A model generated the notes under the pieces. It worked only from the letters and a program-made list of their open reading frames with translations. It had not been told where the DNA came from and ran no database searches. This document shows, piece by piece, positions 9,990 to 18,957 of a stretch of DNA of 49,150 bases. Position 1 is the first letter of the stretch. The number at the start of each line of letters is the position of its first letter. Location: contig JAKSYS010000484.1 of NCBI GenBank assembly GCA_022925895.1, positions 1 to 49,150 of the forward strand, read 5' to 3'. The translations under genes were made by a program, and so were the position numbers. The stretch comes from Fragilaria crotonensis (lineage: Eukaryota; Bacillariophyta; Fragilariophyceae; Fragilariales; Fragilariaceae).

Positions 9990-10770
9990 ATTTCTTTCAT
10001 ACTATGATGAATGCTACCAGTGGTTTCAAGGCCCTCACACTTGTCAAGGTGAAGATCTGCCTCAAAAGGTCTGGGAACAATATGTAGACGCTCCTATAAT
10101 AAAACAATTCTGGGATCAGCAGACTAATTTATGTGATGTGATGATTTCTCATCTGCACAATCAGAGAGTAGGGACAACACATAAAGATTGCCATCTCTTC
10201 TTGACTATGCTGTCTATATAGGCAAGAACAACTGCCAAATGTAACTGGAAGGGTATTATTGTTGCTAGCATCCCCCTGGCAATTTCTCACTCACAGTTAC
10301 GTCAGGCCTGCAAAAAGTTCACAAACTTGGTCCCTGGTCTGTGCAATGCACCCTGATTGGTCTTAAGACTGATGTCAGCTATGATGGTGATTTCTTCAAT
10401 TTAGTTCTCATTTCTTGTGGTACAATCTCTCTGATCCTGACGTCTCACAAGGCAGGGAATATAACAACAACTTTAAAGACAGGAGCAAGCAAGCATGTCA
10501 GCATTTCAGGCAAGCTCAAGGTAGTCAATTGACAAAGAAAGCTTGCAGGAGTTATATACTGTCCTGTGAAGGAGGGGCTTAACTAATGTTGCAACTACTA
10601 CTGCAACCACTGTGGTTGATTGATTTGTACCAGTTTTTGAGTTTTTCATTGAATTCTGTTGATAGGAACAATGATTCAAATGTCCTTCTTGGCAACATTG
10701 AAGCAGAGGAATCTGTTGTAATGACTGCTGACACTGGTGCAAGTGTTGCAGAGTTGCAGTACCAAATTCT
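9990..10770 (+). pseudogene. Possible retroelement gag/protease debris
   Basis: Plus-strand pieces in shifting frames read like retroelement gag (a WYNLSDPDVSQGREYNNNF stretch near 10420-10480). A DTGA motif follows in the context VVMTADTGAS (about 10719-10748), which resembles an aspartic-protease active site. No zinc knuckle, integrase or LTR was found next to it. The assignment is tentative. Confidence 0.25.
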
Positions 10771-10803
10771 GGTTTGCATTGTGCTGTTCTTTGTGACCTT
10801 GCA

Positions 10804-11304
10804 ATGACACCATGCCCTTCCATTGGGAAGAAGAAAGCAAAAGGCTTTGCACAGCAGACTGCAGCAACCAAAAGGATGGAGGTGCAGTTGCCGTTTCCCC
10901 TTTCTCATAGCACCAACATAGCTAGCAATGTTTCTCTTGAGCGTTTGGCATTGGCTGCGAAAGCCATGAACGAAGTTGGTAAATGTATGGCATCGGCTGT
11001 CAAACTTAAAACAGAATTGCCAAGGAGCTGGTTGATGAAGCAAGCTGGAATTGCGAAAGAGCAGTTGATGATGCAAGTCTTCTTGGCATATCCACAATCT
11101 GTTGCTTTGATCGCTTTTTCCGCAAAGTTTTCAGTGTATTCTGCCTTGGAGGTACGTCCTGTTGTCATGATGATGACCAACATTCCTGTCAGCCCTGCCA
11201 ATTTTCTCAAAGATAAGTCAGATTTTGGACTTCTGCCAGACACGCAGAAGCTTGACGCAGCGGCAGCCGCCTTGACGTACGATGACGAGGATATTACTTG
11301 TTGA
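10804..11304 (+). CDS. Hypothetical 166-residue protein, possibly the accessory ORF of the adjacent Harbinger element
   Basis: An open frame from ATG at 10804 to TGA at 11304, with an upstream in-frame extension lacking ATG. The protein has a basic start (IGKKKAKGF), a central segment rich in Ala and Lys, and an acidic tail (YDDEDITC). I recognise no domain. It points toward the decayed Harbinger transposase on the opposite strand (11639-12948), the same convergent two-ORF layout as the better-defined element at 22197-26406. That parallel is the only reason to suggest it is transposon-encoded. It could also be a chance frame. Confidence 0.3.
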   Translation: MTPCPSIGKKKAKGFAQQTAATKRMEVQLPFPLSHSTNIASNVSLERLALAAKAMNEVGKCMASAVKLKTELPRSWLMKQAGIAKEQLMMQVFLAYPQSVALIAFSAKFSVYSALEVRPVVMMMTNIPVSPANFLKDKSDFGLLPDTQKLDAAAAALTYDDEDITC

Positions 11305-11638
11305 CAACGATGATGACAACAACGAGGAGCATGATGAAACCTACCTTAACGTGCGCAAGTGGCTGGCTGGAAAAACATTGTTGCTGTTGTCATTGTCAAA
11401 CTTCTAAAATAAATAGTATAGAATAGGTACTACTACTAGTATACTAATATGATGTCACCCACAGTCATTGATAAGTAGTTATTGTCTTGAGCTCCTCCTT
11501 GTTCTTTGTGCTTGTCATCATTGTTGTTGGTATACCATTTTTCTCAGCACTTGTTGACCATCAAATCATGTTGAAGTTGAGTGTGAAGTTCTGAGTTCTG
11601 TAATGCCGAGATCATTTGGGCAATCTTGTTTCAACCAT
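11305..11638. other. AT-rich spacer
   Basis: About 330 bp between two convergent reading frames. Nothing recognised beyond short T-rich and GTACTACTACTAGTA-type sequence near 11426-11446. Confidence 0.3.
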
Positions 11639-12948
11639 TTATCCTCCCTGTGTAGGAATAACAACAAACGGATGCTGCGGGATGTACATTTCATCGTTAT
11701 TATAGTCAGAATCAACTCCATTCTGATGATTGAAGTCAATCACAAGATTTTGAAGAATCACACACATCTTGATGACTGTCTTCATTGCATGTTGTTCCCA
11801 AAGATGACAAGTGGAGGTCAGGATATGGAATCTTGCTTGGAGCATTCCGAATGCTCGCTCAATGTCTCCATCCTCTTTGCCTCCTTTGCTGAGTGATGCA
11901 AACATTTTTTGCATCCGAGTCTGGGGGGGGGTTGCAAACGTTTTCACAAAACAACAAGCATAGCGCGAATAGAATCCGTCACCAAGCCAATATTCATACT
12001 GATACCACGTACGGGATTCTTGAATAAGGGAGAGCGCCTGGGAAACGAAGTTTAAATGCCAAAAACGGCAACATTATCCGCAATGGCCTCCAAAATAGCT
12101 GGCAGGACGCCCAACATTCCTTGAAACATCCCTTTCCAAGAGGGGGGGGGTTCTTCCACTCCCAATGCATACAGTTGATTGAATCTATGCAACAGGGAAA
12201 GCCAGCAGGACATCCCTTTTCGAGAAGTTGTCTGATGTCAAAAGCATTCAGGTGACGGAGTGCTACATCTCCATACACTTCAATAACCGAATGGCAAAAA
12301 CGTTTCATGGCTTCCAGGCCTGTTGAGGCCCCCATACAATACTTGTCATCGTAATCTGCCGAACTGACACCAGATGTGTGCTGACGGACAGCTGAGCAGA
12401 TCTAATGAACCGATGACAATCCCATCTTACCCACCATGTCTGTCTTTTGTTGGAAGTAGGCATCATTTGCTATTGGCTCTATACCCTATATGCATTAAAC
12501 GGGTCATCCTAGTCATTTCATACAGTAATCGTACACGGTAACGTAGGAATTTGTGTACAGTACATGGTTTACTGCAAACAAGCTGAGTTTAATGCACCAT
12601 GTTGGGTATTTAATGTTGGCTATCACCTTTGCCACAATATCATCAAATAATCCACTTGGTATCTTGAAGAACTCCTGAAAGAACATTGCATTCTTGTAAA
12701 TGTGAGTAGGACCCCAAAAAGCATGGAAAAGTAAATGCGAGTAAAAAATGACATTCAATGTTTGGAGCTTTCCCAACACAAGGACCACAACCCCAAACAA
12801 ATGAGGGAAAAAGAAGAGTGCTGTCCCCATCATCTGTATCTTCCTCCACAAGATTGTTGGCAATATGTACAAGAAGAGCGTCGGTGAAGTCATCGTCATC
12901 ATGGATGAGAGACTCTATGATGTCATCGTCGTCGTCACAGATGTTCAT
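11639..12948 (-). pseudogene. PIF/Harbinger transposase (plant-type family), frame-broken
   Basis: Read from the ATG at 12948, the minus strand gives an acidic N-terminus (CDDDDDIIESLI) and then FQEFFKIPSGLFDDIVAKVI, the usual pre-catalytic block. The first catalytic region appears as CIDSINCMHWEWKN (about 12150-12200), close to the family pattern G-S-x-D-C-M-H-W. The C-terminal block ERAFGMLQARFHI carries the last acidic residue (about 11840-11880). The segments lie in different frames and stops interrupt the middle, so the second catalytic Asp cannot be placed. The G-rich run near 12144 and another near 11922 are obvious sites for indels. The family is clear; activity is unlikely. Confidence 0.7.
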
Positions 12949-13717
12949 TTTGGAAATCAAAATTCTATGATGATATTCGAGTTAGCCGATGACAGTAAAA
13001 TGACATCAGTCACGGGCTATTCAAACAGCATCCATGGTGATAATATTGGCTGAAAGCTATTGAAATGGGTCAAAAAGAACATGAGAGGTGGCGCGAGAAT
13101 CTGGAGCTGGCGCAAGATTCCATCAGTTTTGCTTTGAGCCTCTCAGGCACAAAATGTAAGGTATTGAGCCTGTGCGGTGCCATGCATTTCGGAAAAAGAT
13201 ATTGACACAAATGGTCCTATCATTGGGTCATTCCTCCGATTTCGCTCCAGCGGTGAGGATGCTCTTATACCCCGGATGATCACCATGCAAACGTAGTATA
13301 TCTACATCATCCGCCAAAACTTCAGCACAAGATACCACAACTGTGGAATGAAATAGTATACATGTATTCATAAATGGTAGCTAGTACTCCAGGTACTTCA
13401 TGTACTAGGTACCAGGTAACCTATAGTTGGAGAACGCAGCTAAAGCTCAAGGCAGAATGGTACTGCCGTAAATTGCGCCCATTAAGGGATGGCAGTGATT
13501 AAGACATTTTGGTGGAATAATATGGGTGATATTGTACTTCATATTCTTGTTTGGGATAAATGGTAATTGTGGACATGCTTATGTTTTAAGTCATTGGTCA
13601 TTTTTGTGAAATAGGCAAACATTTGGGTGATACTGCAGTTTCCCCTTACTCTAACTCTCCGATTTACAAGCTAGTACTACATCTCCCAGTATTTTATGGT
13701 GAACTGGATACATGGCC
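12949..13717. other. Gene-free stretch
   Basis: About 770 bp with no supported gene. I searched for the outer inverted repeats of the neighbouring Harbinger copy and found none. A GTAC cluster lies at about 13370-13430. Confidence 0.3.
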
Positions 13718-14260
13718 TTACTGGCTCATCAGATGTATAACTGTGGAAACTATGGTTTCAACAGATGTAATCCTCAAGTAGAAGTTCAGAGTATCATTGG
13801 CAGATAGTGGCTTAGGGGTCTGTCCATTCCAAAACAGAATAGGCTCAATCAATGGCCAAGATGCAAGCCAAAACAAGAACTTGGTACAAACATCCACAGG
13901 ATTCTGATTACCAGGAATATGACAGAAATACAAAACTCTTTGCAGATCATTGTGATGTTTCATGATAGATGAATGCAGGATCATTGCAGACTTAACAACA
14001 CTCTAATTGTCACCAAACATACAAGCAGGATGGTTCAAAGGCACATCAAGCATGCAAATTGTGTAGCAAAGATCAATACTAACAGTTAAGAACACTCTAA
14101 TTGTCACCAAACATACAAGCAGGATGGTTCAAAGACACATCAAGCATGCAAATTGTGTAGCAAAGATCAATACTAAACTGTTCAGTTGCAGTTCCAGCAA
14201 CAGCAAACGGCATTTAAGTGGAGTGGCTACTGTATTCTGCTGCATGAAGGAATAGTGACA
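13718..14260 (-). pseudogene. Ty1/copia RNase H terminal fragment
   Basis: The minus strand encodes the end of a copia polyprotein: QNTVAT near 14230, then CMLDVPLNHPACMFGDN, SAMILHSSIMKHHNDL, and finally YFCHIPGNQNPVDVCTKFLFW, the copia RNase H C-terminal signature. A stop follows FGDN and a 94-bp tandem duplication sits in the coding region, so it is dead. Reverse transcriptase, integrase and LTRs are missing. It is not a copy of the 30932-42479 element, whose corresponding region differs clearly. Confidence 0.7.
13997..14184. repeat. 94-bp tandem duplication inside the copia fragment
   Basis: Two copies with a 94-bp period begin AACACTCTAATTGTCACC at 13997 and 14091. The first ~85 bp match with one substitution, then the copies diverge. 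Confidence 0.85.
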
Positions 14261-14879
14261 CAGCGATGGCACATCAAGACAGCAGAGACACCAAGCTCAG
14301 ATTATTGATGTCAACAAGAACATGGATGGATCTTTGTCAAGCAACAGGCCTTGTGATGAGGTGAAGAAATGGAGCACAACGGTAAAGCAATGCAGCCGTT
14401 GCCGATTGTTTGCGCTGACATTTTTTATCCCAAAGCGCTACAGCCATTGAAAGAGGATGCGTCAAGTAGAGGGTGTTTCACATATACACCCTTTCGTCCA
14501 GAAAGGTGCTGAAACAGAGATACACTGGAGGAAAATGGAATTCACGAACGCAACCCCTCTGGTCAACTAAAACGGCTCCCGTTTCATACCACACCGGACT
14601 ACACAGAAACACTAAAGAACTATCGATATCATTCTACACGAATACGGGACATACGTCTCTGTGCGTCGACTGATCTTCCTCGGTCAGCCGCACAGAACAA
14701 AAAAATTACTGTGAGGGCCTCGCCGAGGCACTTCCTCGGTCTCCTGGTCACGGACCAATTCTTGCCGTGCCCTGCCCTCCTCCTATTCGTGTGATAAATG
14801 TCCCCGCCGTGGAATACAGTTTTGCAGAGCAAAGGTCTCAGCTCCTTACCGACGAAGGTAATCGTTGTGAGCTCCCGCT
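14261..14879. other. Gene-free stretch downstream of the stalk protein
   Basis: No supported gene. On the minus strand an open frame runs from just past the stop at 14880 down to 14629, in the frame reached by losing or gaining one base. The stop of the neighbouring protein could therefore be premature, but the ~85 residues encoded look like no known ectodomain. No leucine-rich repeat was found. Confidence 0.3.
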
Positions 14880-16340
14880 CTACTGACTGTATGCAGGACC
14901 CCTAGTCGGTGGCGTTGTCGGTGGCGTTGTCGGTGGAGTTGTCGGTCGCAGTGTCAGTTGCCTAGTAGGTGCTGGTGACTGCGGCGTACCCTGTGACAGC
15001 TGCAGAGATGGAAGCGTTGTCGGTCTGACGCTAGGAGCCGATGTTGCCGCTCGGACGGGAGTACCACTGGACTGAGTGAATGGACTCAATGTCGGCAGCG
15101 GAATCGGATTCTTGCTTGGAGTGGTCGAGAGTCCATAACTCGGTCGAGTAGATGGTTCATCGGACTGTGTTATACTTGGGGTGCTACTCTGATGAATGGT
15201 AGGAGTCTGCGAAGGTTCTAGGCTTGGGAACCCTGACGGCAAGATGCTCGGTACTGAGGACGGCTCTGTACTTGGTACGTCGGATGGAATGCTGGAAGGG
15301 TACGAACTTGATGCATCCTTTGGCAGTGCGAAAACACGTTCGTTGAATTTTACCATCGAGCGATAGCTTCTGAAAGCAGCCAATGCAACTCCCAGAGTTG
15401 CTACGATCGAGCACAGAAGGAGAGTCGCGACGAGACACCGCCGTCTTGCGTGCATTGGCGCCAGTTCACGGTAATATTCATCGTGCTCCTCATAGCTCTG
15501 GTCAGCCGATCCCATTATATACTCAGTATTGTGCTCGTTCCACACATTTGAGTCTGAAGTGTCGGGTTCCATCACGTCTTCATGCGATTCATGAAATTCT
15601 ACGCTCGGATTCCCAGAAGCTCCGGTAGATCTGGAAATCGATTTTCCCATGCTGTAACGCTGCGATCCCATCGACGGAGATGCACAACAGAAAGGACCCA
15701 GGTCCAATTGTTCATCCTTGCTTGGGATAGCGCGCAAATCGTTGGATACTGGACCTGGTTGTGCATTTTGGTTCTCGCCTTCTGCGTCATTCTGTCCAAC
15801 ATGAGACCGACTCACATCGTCACCGAAGCTAACACTGCAGAAGTTGTTGATGAAGTGGTTAGGCGTTCCGGCTGTTTGAACGTAGTCGTAGCTGCGGTCG
15901 CGGCTTTCGACGCCACTTCGGTTGCCGGCGCTCAAATTAGATTTATTCGCTGGAAGACCTACGACGCTGTGGTCTTGGGTTGGGGGACGGCTCCTGTTGG
16001 AGGAGCTCAGATTTGATTTATTTTCTGGAATTTCCACCAAGCTTCGACCTTGACTTGTGTGACGGCTCCTGATGGAGGAGCTAAGATTCGATTTATTTTC
16101 TGGAAGGCCGGCGAAGTTGTGGCTTTGGCTTGTGCCATGGCTCCTGTTGGAGGGATTTGCTGGGAGGCCCACGAAGCCTTGGCCATGGCTTGCGTCACGA
16201 ATCCTGTTGGTGGCGCTTAAATTGGATTTATTTATCTGAAGGCCCTCGTAGGTGAGGCCGTGGGTTGCGTCACGGCTCCCGTCGTCGGGGTCGCTCAAAT
16301 TGGATCCAATGGTACCGATATTCGTTTCGTATCTCGTCAT
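14880..16340 (-). CDS. Single-pass membrane protein with 25-residue cytoplasmic repeats and Ser/Pro-rich stalk
   Basis: 486 residues from the ATG at 16340 (context GCACAATGA); the frame extends seven codons further only with a TTG. Residues 10-152 hold a degenerate first unit and five tandem units of about 25 residues built on GLPxNKSNLSxxNRSRxxSQ. A polar Asn/Glu/Ser region follows. One hydrophobic span (about 302-323, CLVATLLLCSIVATLGVALAAF) is preceded by RRR, so the N-terminus should be cytoplasmic. The rest is a P-S-x-x-P-S stalk ending in TTPPTTPPTTPPTRGPAYSQ. The layout matches the LRR protein at 5829-8851 on the same strand, but no LRR ectodomain follows. Either this is a stalk-only surface protein or the ectodomain has been lost. 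The function is not known. Confidence 0.75.
   Translation of the reverse strand: MTRYETNIGTIGSNLSDPDDGSRDATHGLTYEGLQINKSNLSATNRIRDASHGQGFVGLPANPSNRSHGTSQSHNFAGLPENKSNLSSSIRSRHTSQGRSLVEIPENKSNLSSSNRSRPPTQDHSVVGLPANKSNLSAGNRSGVESRDRSYDYVQTAGTPNHFINNFCSVSFGDDVSRSHVGQNDAEGENQNAQPGPVSNDLRAIPSKDEQLDLGPFCCASPSMGSQRYSMGKSISRSTGASGNPSVEFHESHEDVMEPDTSDSNVWNEHNTEYIMGSADQSYEEHDEYYRELAPMHARRRCLVATLLLCSIVATLGVALAAFRSYRSMVKFNERVFALPKDASSSYPSSIPSDVPSTEPSSVPSILPSGFPSLEPSQTPTIHQSSTPSITQSDEPSTRPSYGLSTTPSKNPIPLPTLSPFTQSSGTPVRAATSAPSVRPTTLPSLQLSQGTPQSPAPTRQLTLRPTTPPTTPPTTPPTRGPAYSQ
15885..16244 (-). repeat. Five tandem 75-bp coding repeats (one shortened to 60 bp)
   Basis: Four units of 25 residues and one of 20 residues, each centred on NKSNLS or a variant, followed by S-R and a Gly-Leu-Pro junction. 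A further degenerate unit precedes them to about 16313. The N-K-S and N-R-S triplets look like glycosylation sites but lie on the predicted cytoplasmic side. Confidence 0.8.
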
Positions 16341-16978
16341 TGTGCTTCGTGTATCGAGCAAATCTAGTAGTTTGTGCTCGCCTTGTATTATGTTTGAATT
16401 GTATTTGCAGGATATTCTTTTGACTTATGGACTCATCGCATGACAATCTGTCCAACGCATTAAAAAAGAGTCACACTATTGACTATAAGCAAAATAGATG
16501 TTTTCATCGAGGGATTCATCTTAATAGTCGCCAATCGAGAAGTGCAAGGGCCTGTGCCGGCGTGAAAATTGGATGTGTTCCGTCATATTTTGCTTATTAC
16601 TTACACTCTCCCGCTCAGTAATTGCCTAAGAAAGAACACTCTATCCTGAAAGCTGAACTGTGGCCTAGGAATTGGCGATGAATTGACAAACAAGCATTTC
16701 GAACATTTATTTTATACCTACAGTATATGCAGCCTTTCTAATTGTCCGGGAGTACTTTGAGTACCAGGTACGACATGCATGCGTAGATACTCTCAACGGT
16801 ACAGGCAGAACCTTGATGTCTGCAGTACAACAATACATACATATGTGTGTGTAATGATGAGTAGTAGTGTATCAGAGTATCAGAGTCCTCTGCTGTACTA
16901 CGTAGTATGATACTCGTGGAATTCGCCCAGACTCCAGAGTACGGAAGCACATGATAAACCGAGCTGTGCTCTTTTGTA
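16341..16978. other. Upstream region of the stalk protein and GTAC-rich spacer
   Basis: Holds the 5' flank of the minus-strand gene ending at 16340. From about 16740 to 16970 it is rich in GTAC and AGTAGT motifs. No gene supported. Confidence 0.35.
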
Positions 16979-17726
16979 CTACCTCCGTTTACAATTACTT
17001 GATCGATTTCTATTTTCAGTCGAGGGAATTCTGGCATTCCACCGAAACGTCATATGATTCGAATTCCTCTCGATGAAAGCTATTCATAGCTGTATAACAT
17101 CAAATATTGGCGTTTGAGTCTAAATGCTCATTATTACGTTTTTAGATTGAAAAAACTCTAAAAATGTCTTTCTCACCCTCTAGTGCGCCAGCACGGATTC
17201 CTATGACGCTGAACCTCTGGAAAGAAATGCTCCCCAGGAGCAGTGACAACGATCATTTACGGCAGTTCCGACGGAACGGATCGGACAGTGTAGACTTATT
17301 TCTCTTCAAAGATGGAAGTCGACGATGACAACATATTGCGGGGGAGCAGAAATCTGCTGTATGCACATGGGGTGTGAATCGGGATGCGATTAATACGAGA
17401 AAGAGCGCGTGGAAGTTAAATCTGAAATTCGGTGATAGATATTTTTTTCAAATCATATGTTAAGTAAACGAAACGTAGGATTTCATGATCGAAATAACCG
17501 TTCGTGCAACATCAATCCCCGTATGTAGCATATGCCAACCACATCGACCACAACACATAGATATTTATCCTCGTTCCAAATGAGCGTTAATACCTACTAA
17601 ATAGAATGCGTAAGCCTCGCCAATACGTAGACTTATACCGAAATCCTACGGAGAAATGACTTAAAGACACTAAACCAGAACGCTGTTTTGAACTTCAACC
17701 GATCAAGTAATTGTAAACGGAGGTAG
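16979..17726. mobile_element. Mariner/Stowaway-like MITE, 748 bp, with TA target duplication
   Basis: Terminal inverted repeats of 27 bp match perfectly: CTACCTCCGTTTACAATTAC continuing TTGATCG at 16979-17005, and its reverse complement ending at 17726. A TA dinucleotide flanks both ends (16977-16978 and 17727-17728), the target duplication of the Tc1/mariner superfamily. The TIR resembles the Stowaway-type CTCCCTCCGT...AAATTACTTG end known from plants. The interior has no transposase frame, so the element is non-autonomous. The perfect TIRs suggest a fairly recent insertion. Confidence 0.85.
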
Positions 17727-17777
17727 TACAATACATGTACTATGATATATAATACTGTCGACTGTGGTACTCCTTAT

Positions 17778-18219
17778 CAGTGCATGACATCTGAGAAAAA
17801 ACCGACACCCGAACCCGCAGCCGGCCGATTTTTCGTAGAGGCTTTTGGCCGCAGCCGGCCGTATGCCGACATGTGCGCCCTGCCGTACCCGTCCGTAGTC
17901 CGACAGTCGCTGCCCACACCGGGCCGCAGCTGGACTGTCACCCTGCCCGTACCCGGCTTCTGTCGCACGGGAGTACAGTACATAGTACAAACATAGTACA
18001 CAGTACTGCACTTACAGTATGTTATCAGCAACCACCGTAACCGTGAAAAATGACAGGTGATCCGCCCTTGACCCGCGATGGGCCGAAAAGTGATAGGAAT
18101 CGACCGGAGCCGGCCGGAACCGGCCGTGACCTAAATACACGCACCGCAGCCGCCCGAAATCACGGCAGGCCCACGGTTTCCGGCCGGCTGCGGCTAACGG
18201 GCCCCGATGTCATGCACTG
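17778..18219. mobile_element. hAT-type MITE, 442 bp, with 8-bp target duplication
   Basis: The ends are the inverted pair CAGTGCATGACATC (17778-17791) and GATGTCATGCACTG (18206-18219), a perfect 14-bp TIR that starts with CAGTG as hAT ends often do. The sequence CTCCTTAT is duplicated on both sides (17770-17777 and 18220-18227), the 8-bp duplication diagnostic of hAT. The interior is strikingly GC-rich against its surroundings and holds many GCAGCCGGCCG-like motifs in both orientations, which could be subterminal transposase-binding repeats. No transposase is encoded. Confidence 0.9.
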
Positions 18220-18457
18220 CTCCTTATGCCCGTTCCAATCGTCGCCGAATCGGCCGCAGCTGATTCCCGATGACGGTTGGAATGTCTTAGAGTACAATTT
18301 TGCCTCAAAGTTTGGATGAAGAAGATGTGCACCGGATTGTTGTCTCTCTTCAGCCAAACAAACAAAAAAACCTCAAAATCTGTTTACACCAGTGCCTGGT
18401 ACACCAAGTACCAGGTATACGTACAATTACAGAACGGAGTCCGCGGCATGCCTTTTG

Positions 18458-18483
18458 CGTCACGCATGACGTCATGCGTGACG
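18458..18483. promoter_or_regulatory. Perfect 26-bp palindrome centred on a CRE-like TGACGTCA
   Basis: The half-site CGTCACGCATGAC is followed directly by its reverse complement with no spacer. The centre is TGACGTCA, the palindromic core bound by CREB/ATF-type bZIP factors, which diatoms possess in number. No supported gene starts nearby, so a regulatory role is only possible. It may equally be a transposon remnant. Confidence 0.4.
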
Positions 18484-18610
18484 TCGTTCGGAATCTTGAT
18501 TTTTGATTTGTATCAACGACCTCTTTTTTCCGGAACTTTATCAACCCTGCTACGTTATAAATACTAGACTAGCTACGGTAGTGGGTTCCTGATCGGAGTA
18601 TGATACATAT

Positions 18611-18957
18611 GGTGTTTTACAGTGGCATTTGAGAAGCAACCTGTTTACAGCAAATTCAATGAGTATTCCGTCCAGTAACTTTGAATTGGTACAGTATTGT
18701 ACTTCAGTAACGTAATAACACACTGTCGTTTCAACATAAATTACCGTCCATTGATGTACTGTAGACATGTAGTACATGTAATCCACGTAACAGTGCAACA
18801 GTACATAAACGGACGGTAATTTATGTTGAAACGACAGTGTGTTACGTTACTGAACTACAAGAATACTGTACGAATTCAAAGTTACTGGATGGAATACTCA
18901 TTGAATTTGCTGTGAACAGGTTGCTTGACAAATGCTACTACTGTAAAATATACCGTG
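18611..18957. mobile_element. Foldback element with ~150-bp inverted arms
   Basis: Bases 18611-18762 pair with 18798-18957 in inverted orientation. Conserved blocks include AAGCAACCTGTT, the CAAATTCAATGAGTATTCC stretch, CCAGTAACTTTGAATT, and CACTGTCGTTTCAACATAAA next to the ~35-bp loop. The arms differ by a few substitutions and small indels. There is no coding sequence. A target-site duplication was not resolved. Transcripts from either strand would form a long hairpin. Confidence 0.8.

Noticed and set aside
10579..11097. 172-codon minus-strand open frame
   Set aside because: Overlaps the plus-strand frame at 10804-11304, begins without a good start, and shows no domain or plausible composition.
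13997..14184. Possible repeat array (CRISPR-like)
   Set aside because: Only two long adjacent copies with no spacers, inside a copia fragment of a eukaryotic genome.
16341..16361. Upstream extension of the stalk-protein frame by seven codons
   Set aside because: It begins at a TTG; the first ATG is at 16340.
17742..18319. Pro/Arg-rich open frames on both strands
   Set aside because: Produced by the GC-rich interior of the hAT MITE, which lacks stops by composition.
18361..18430. Hairpin CCTGGTAC...GTACCAGG near 18396-18416
   Set aside because: Real but short, and typical of the many GTAC palindromes in this DNA; no reason to single it out.
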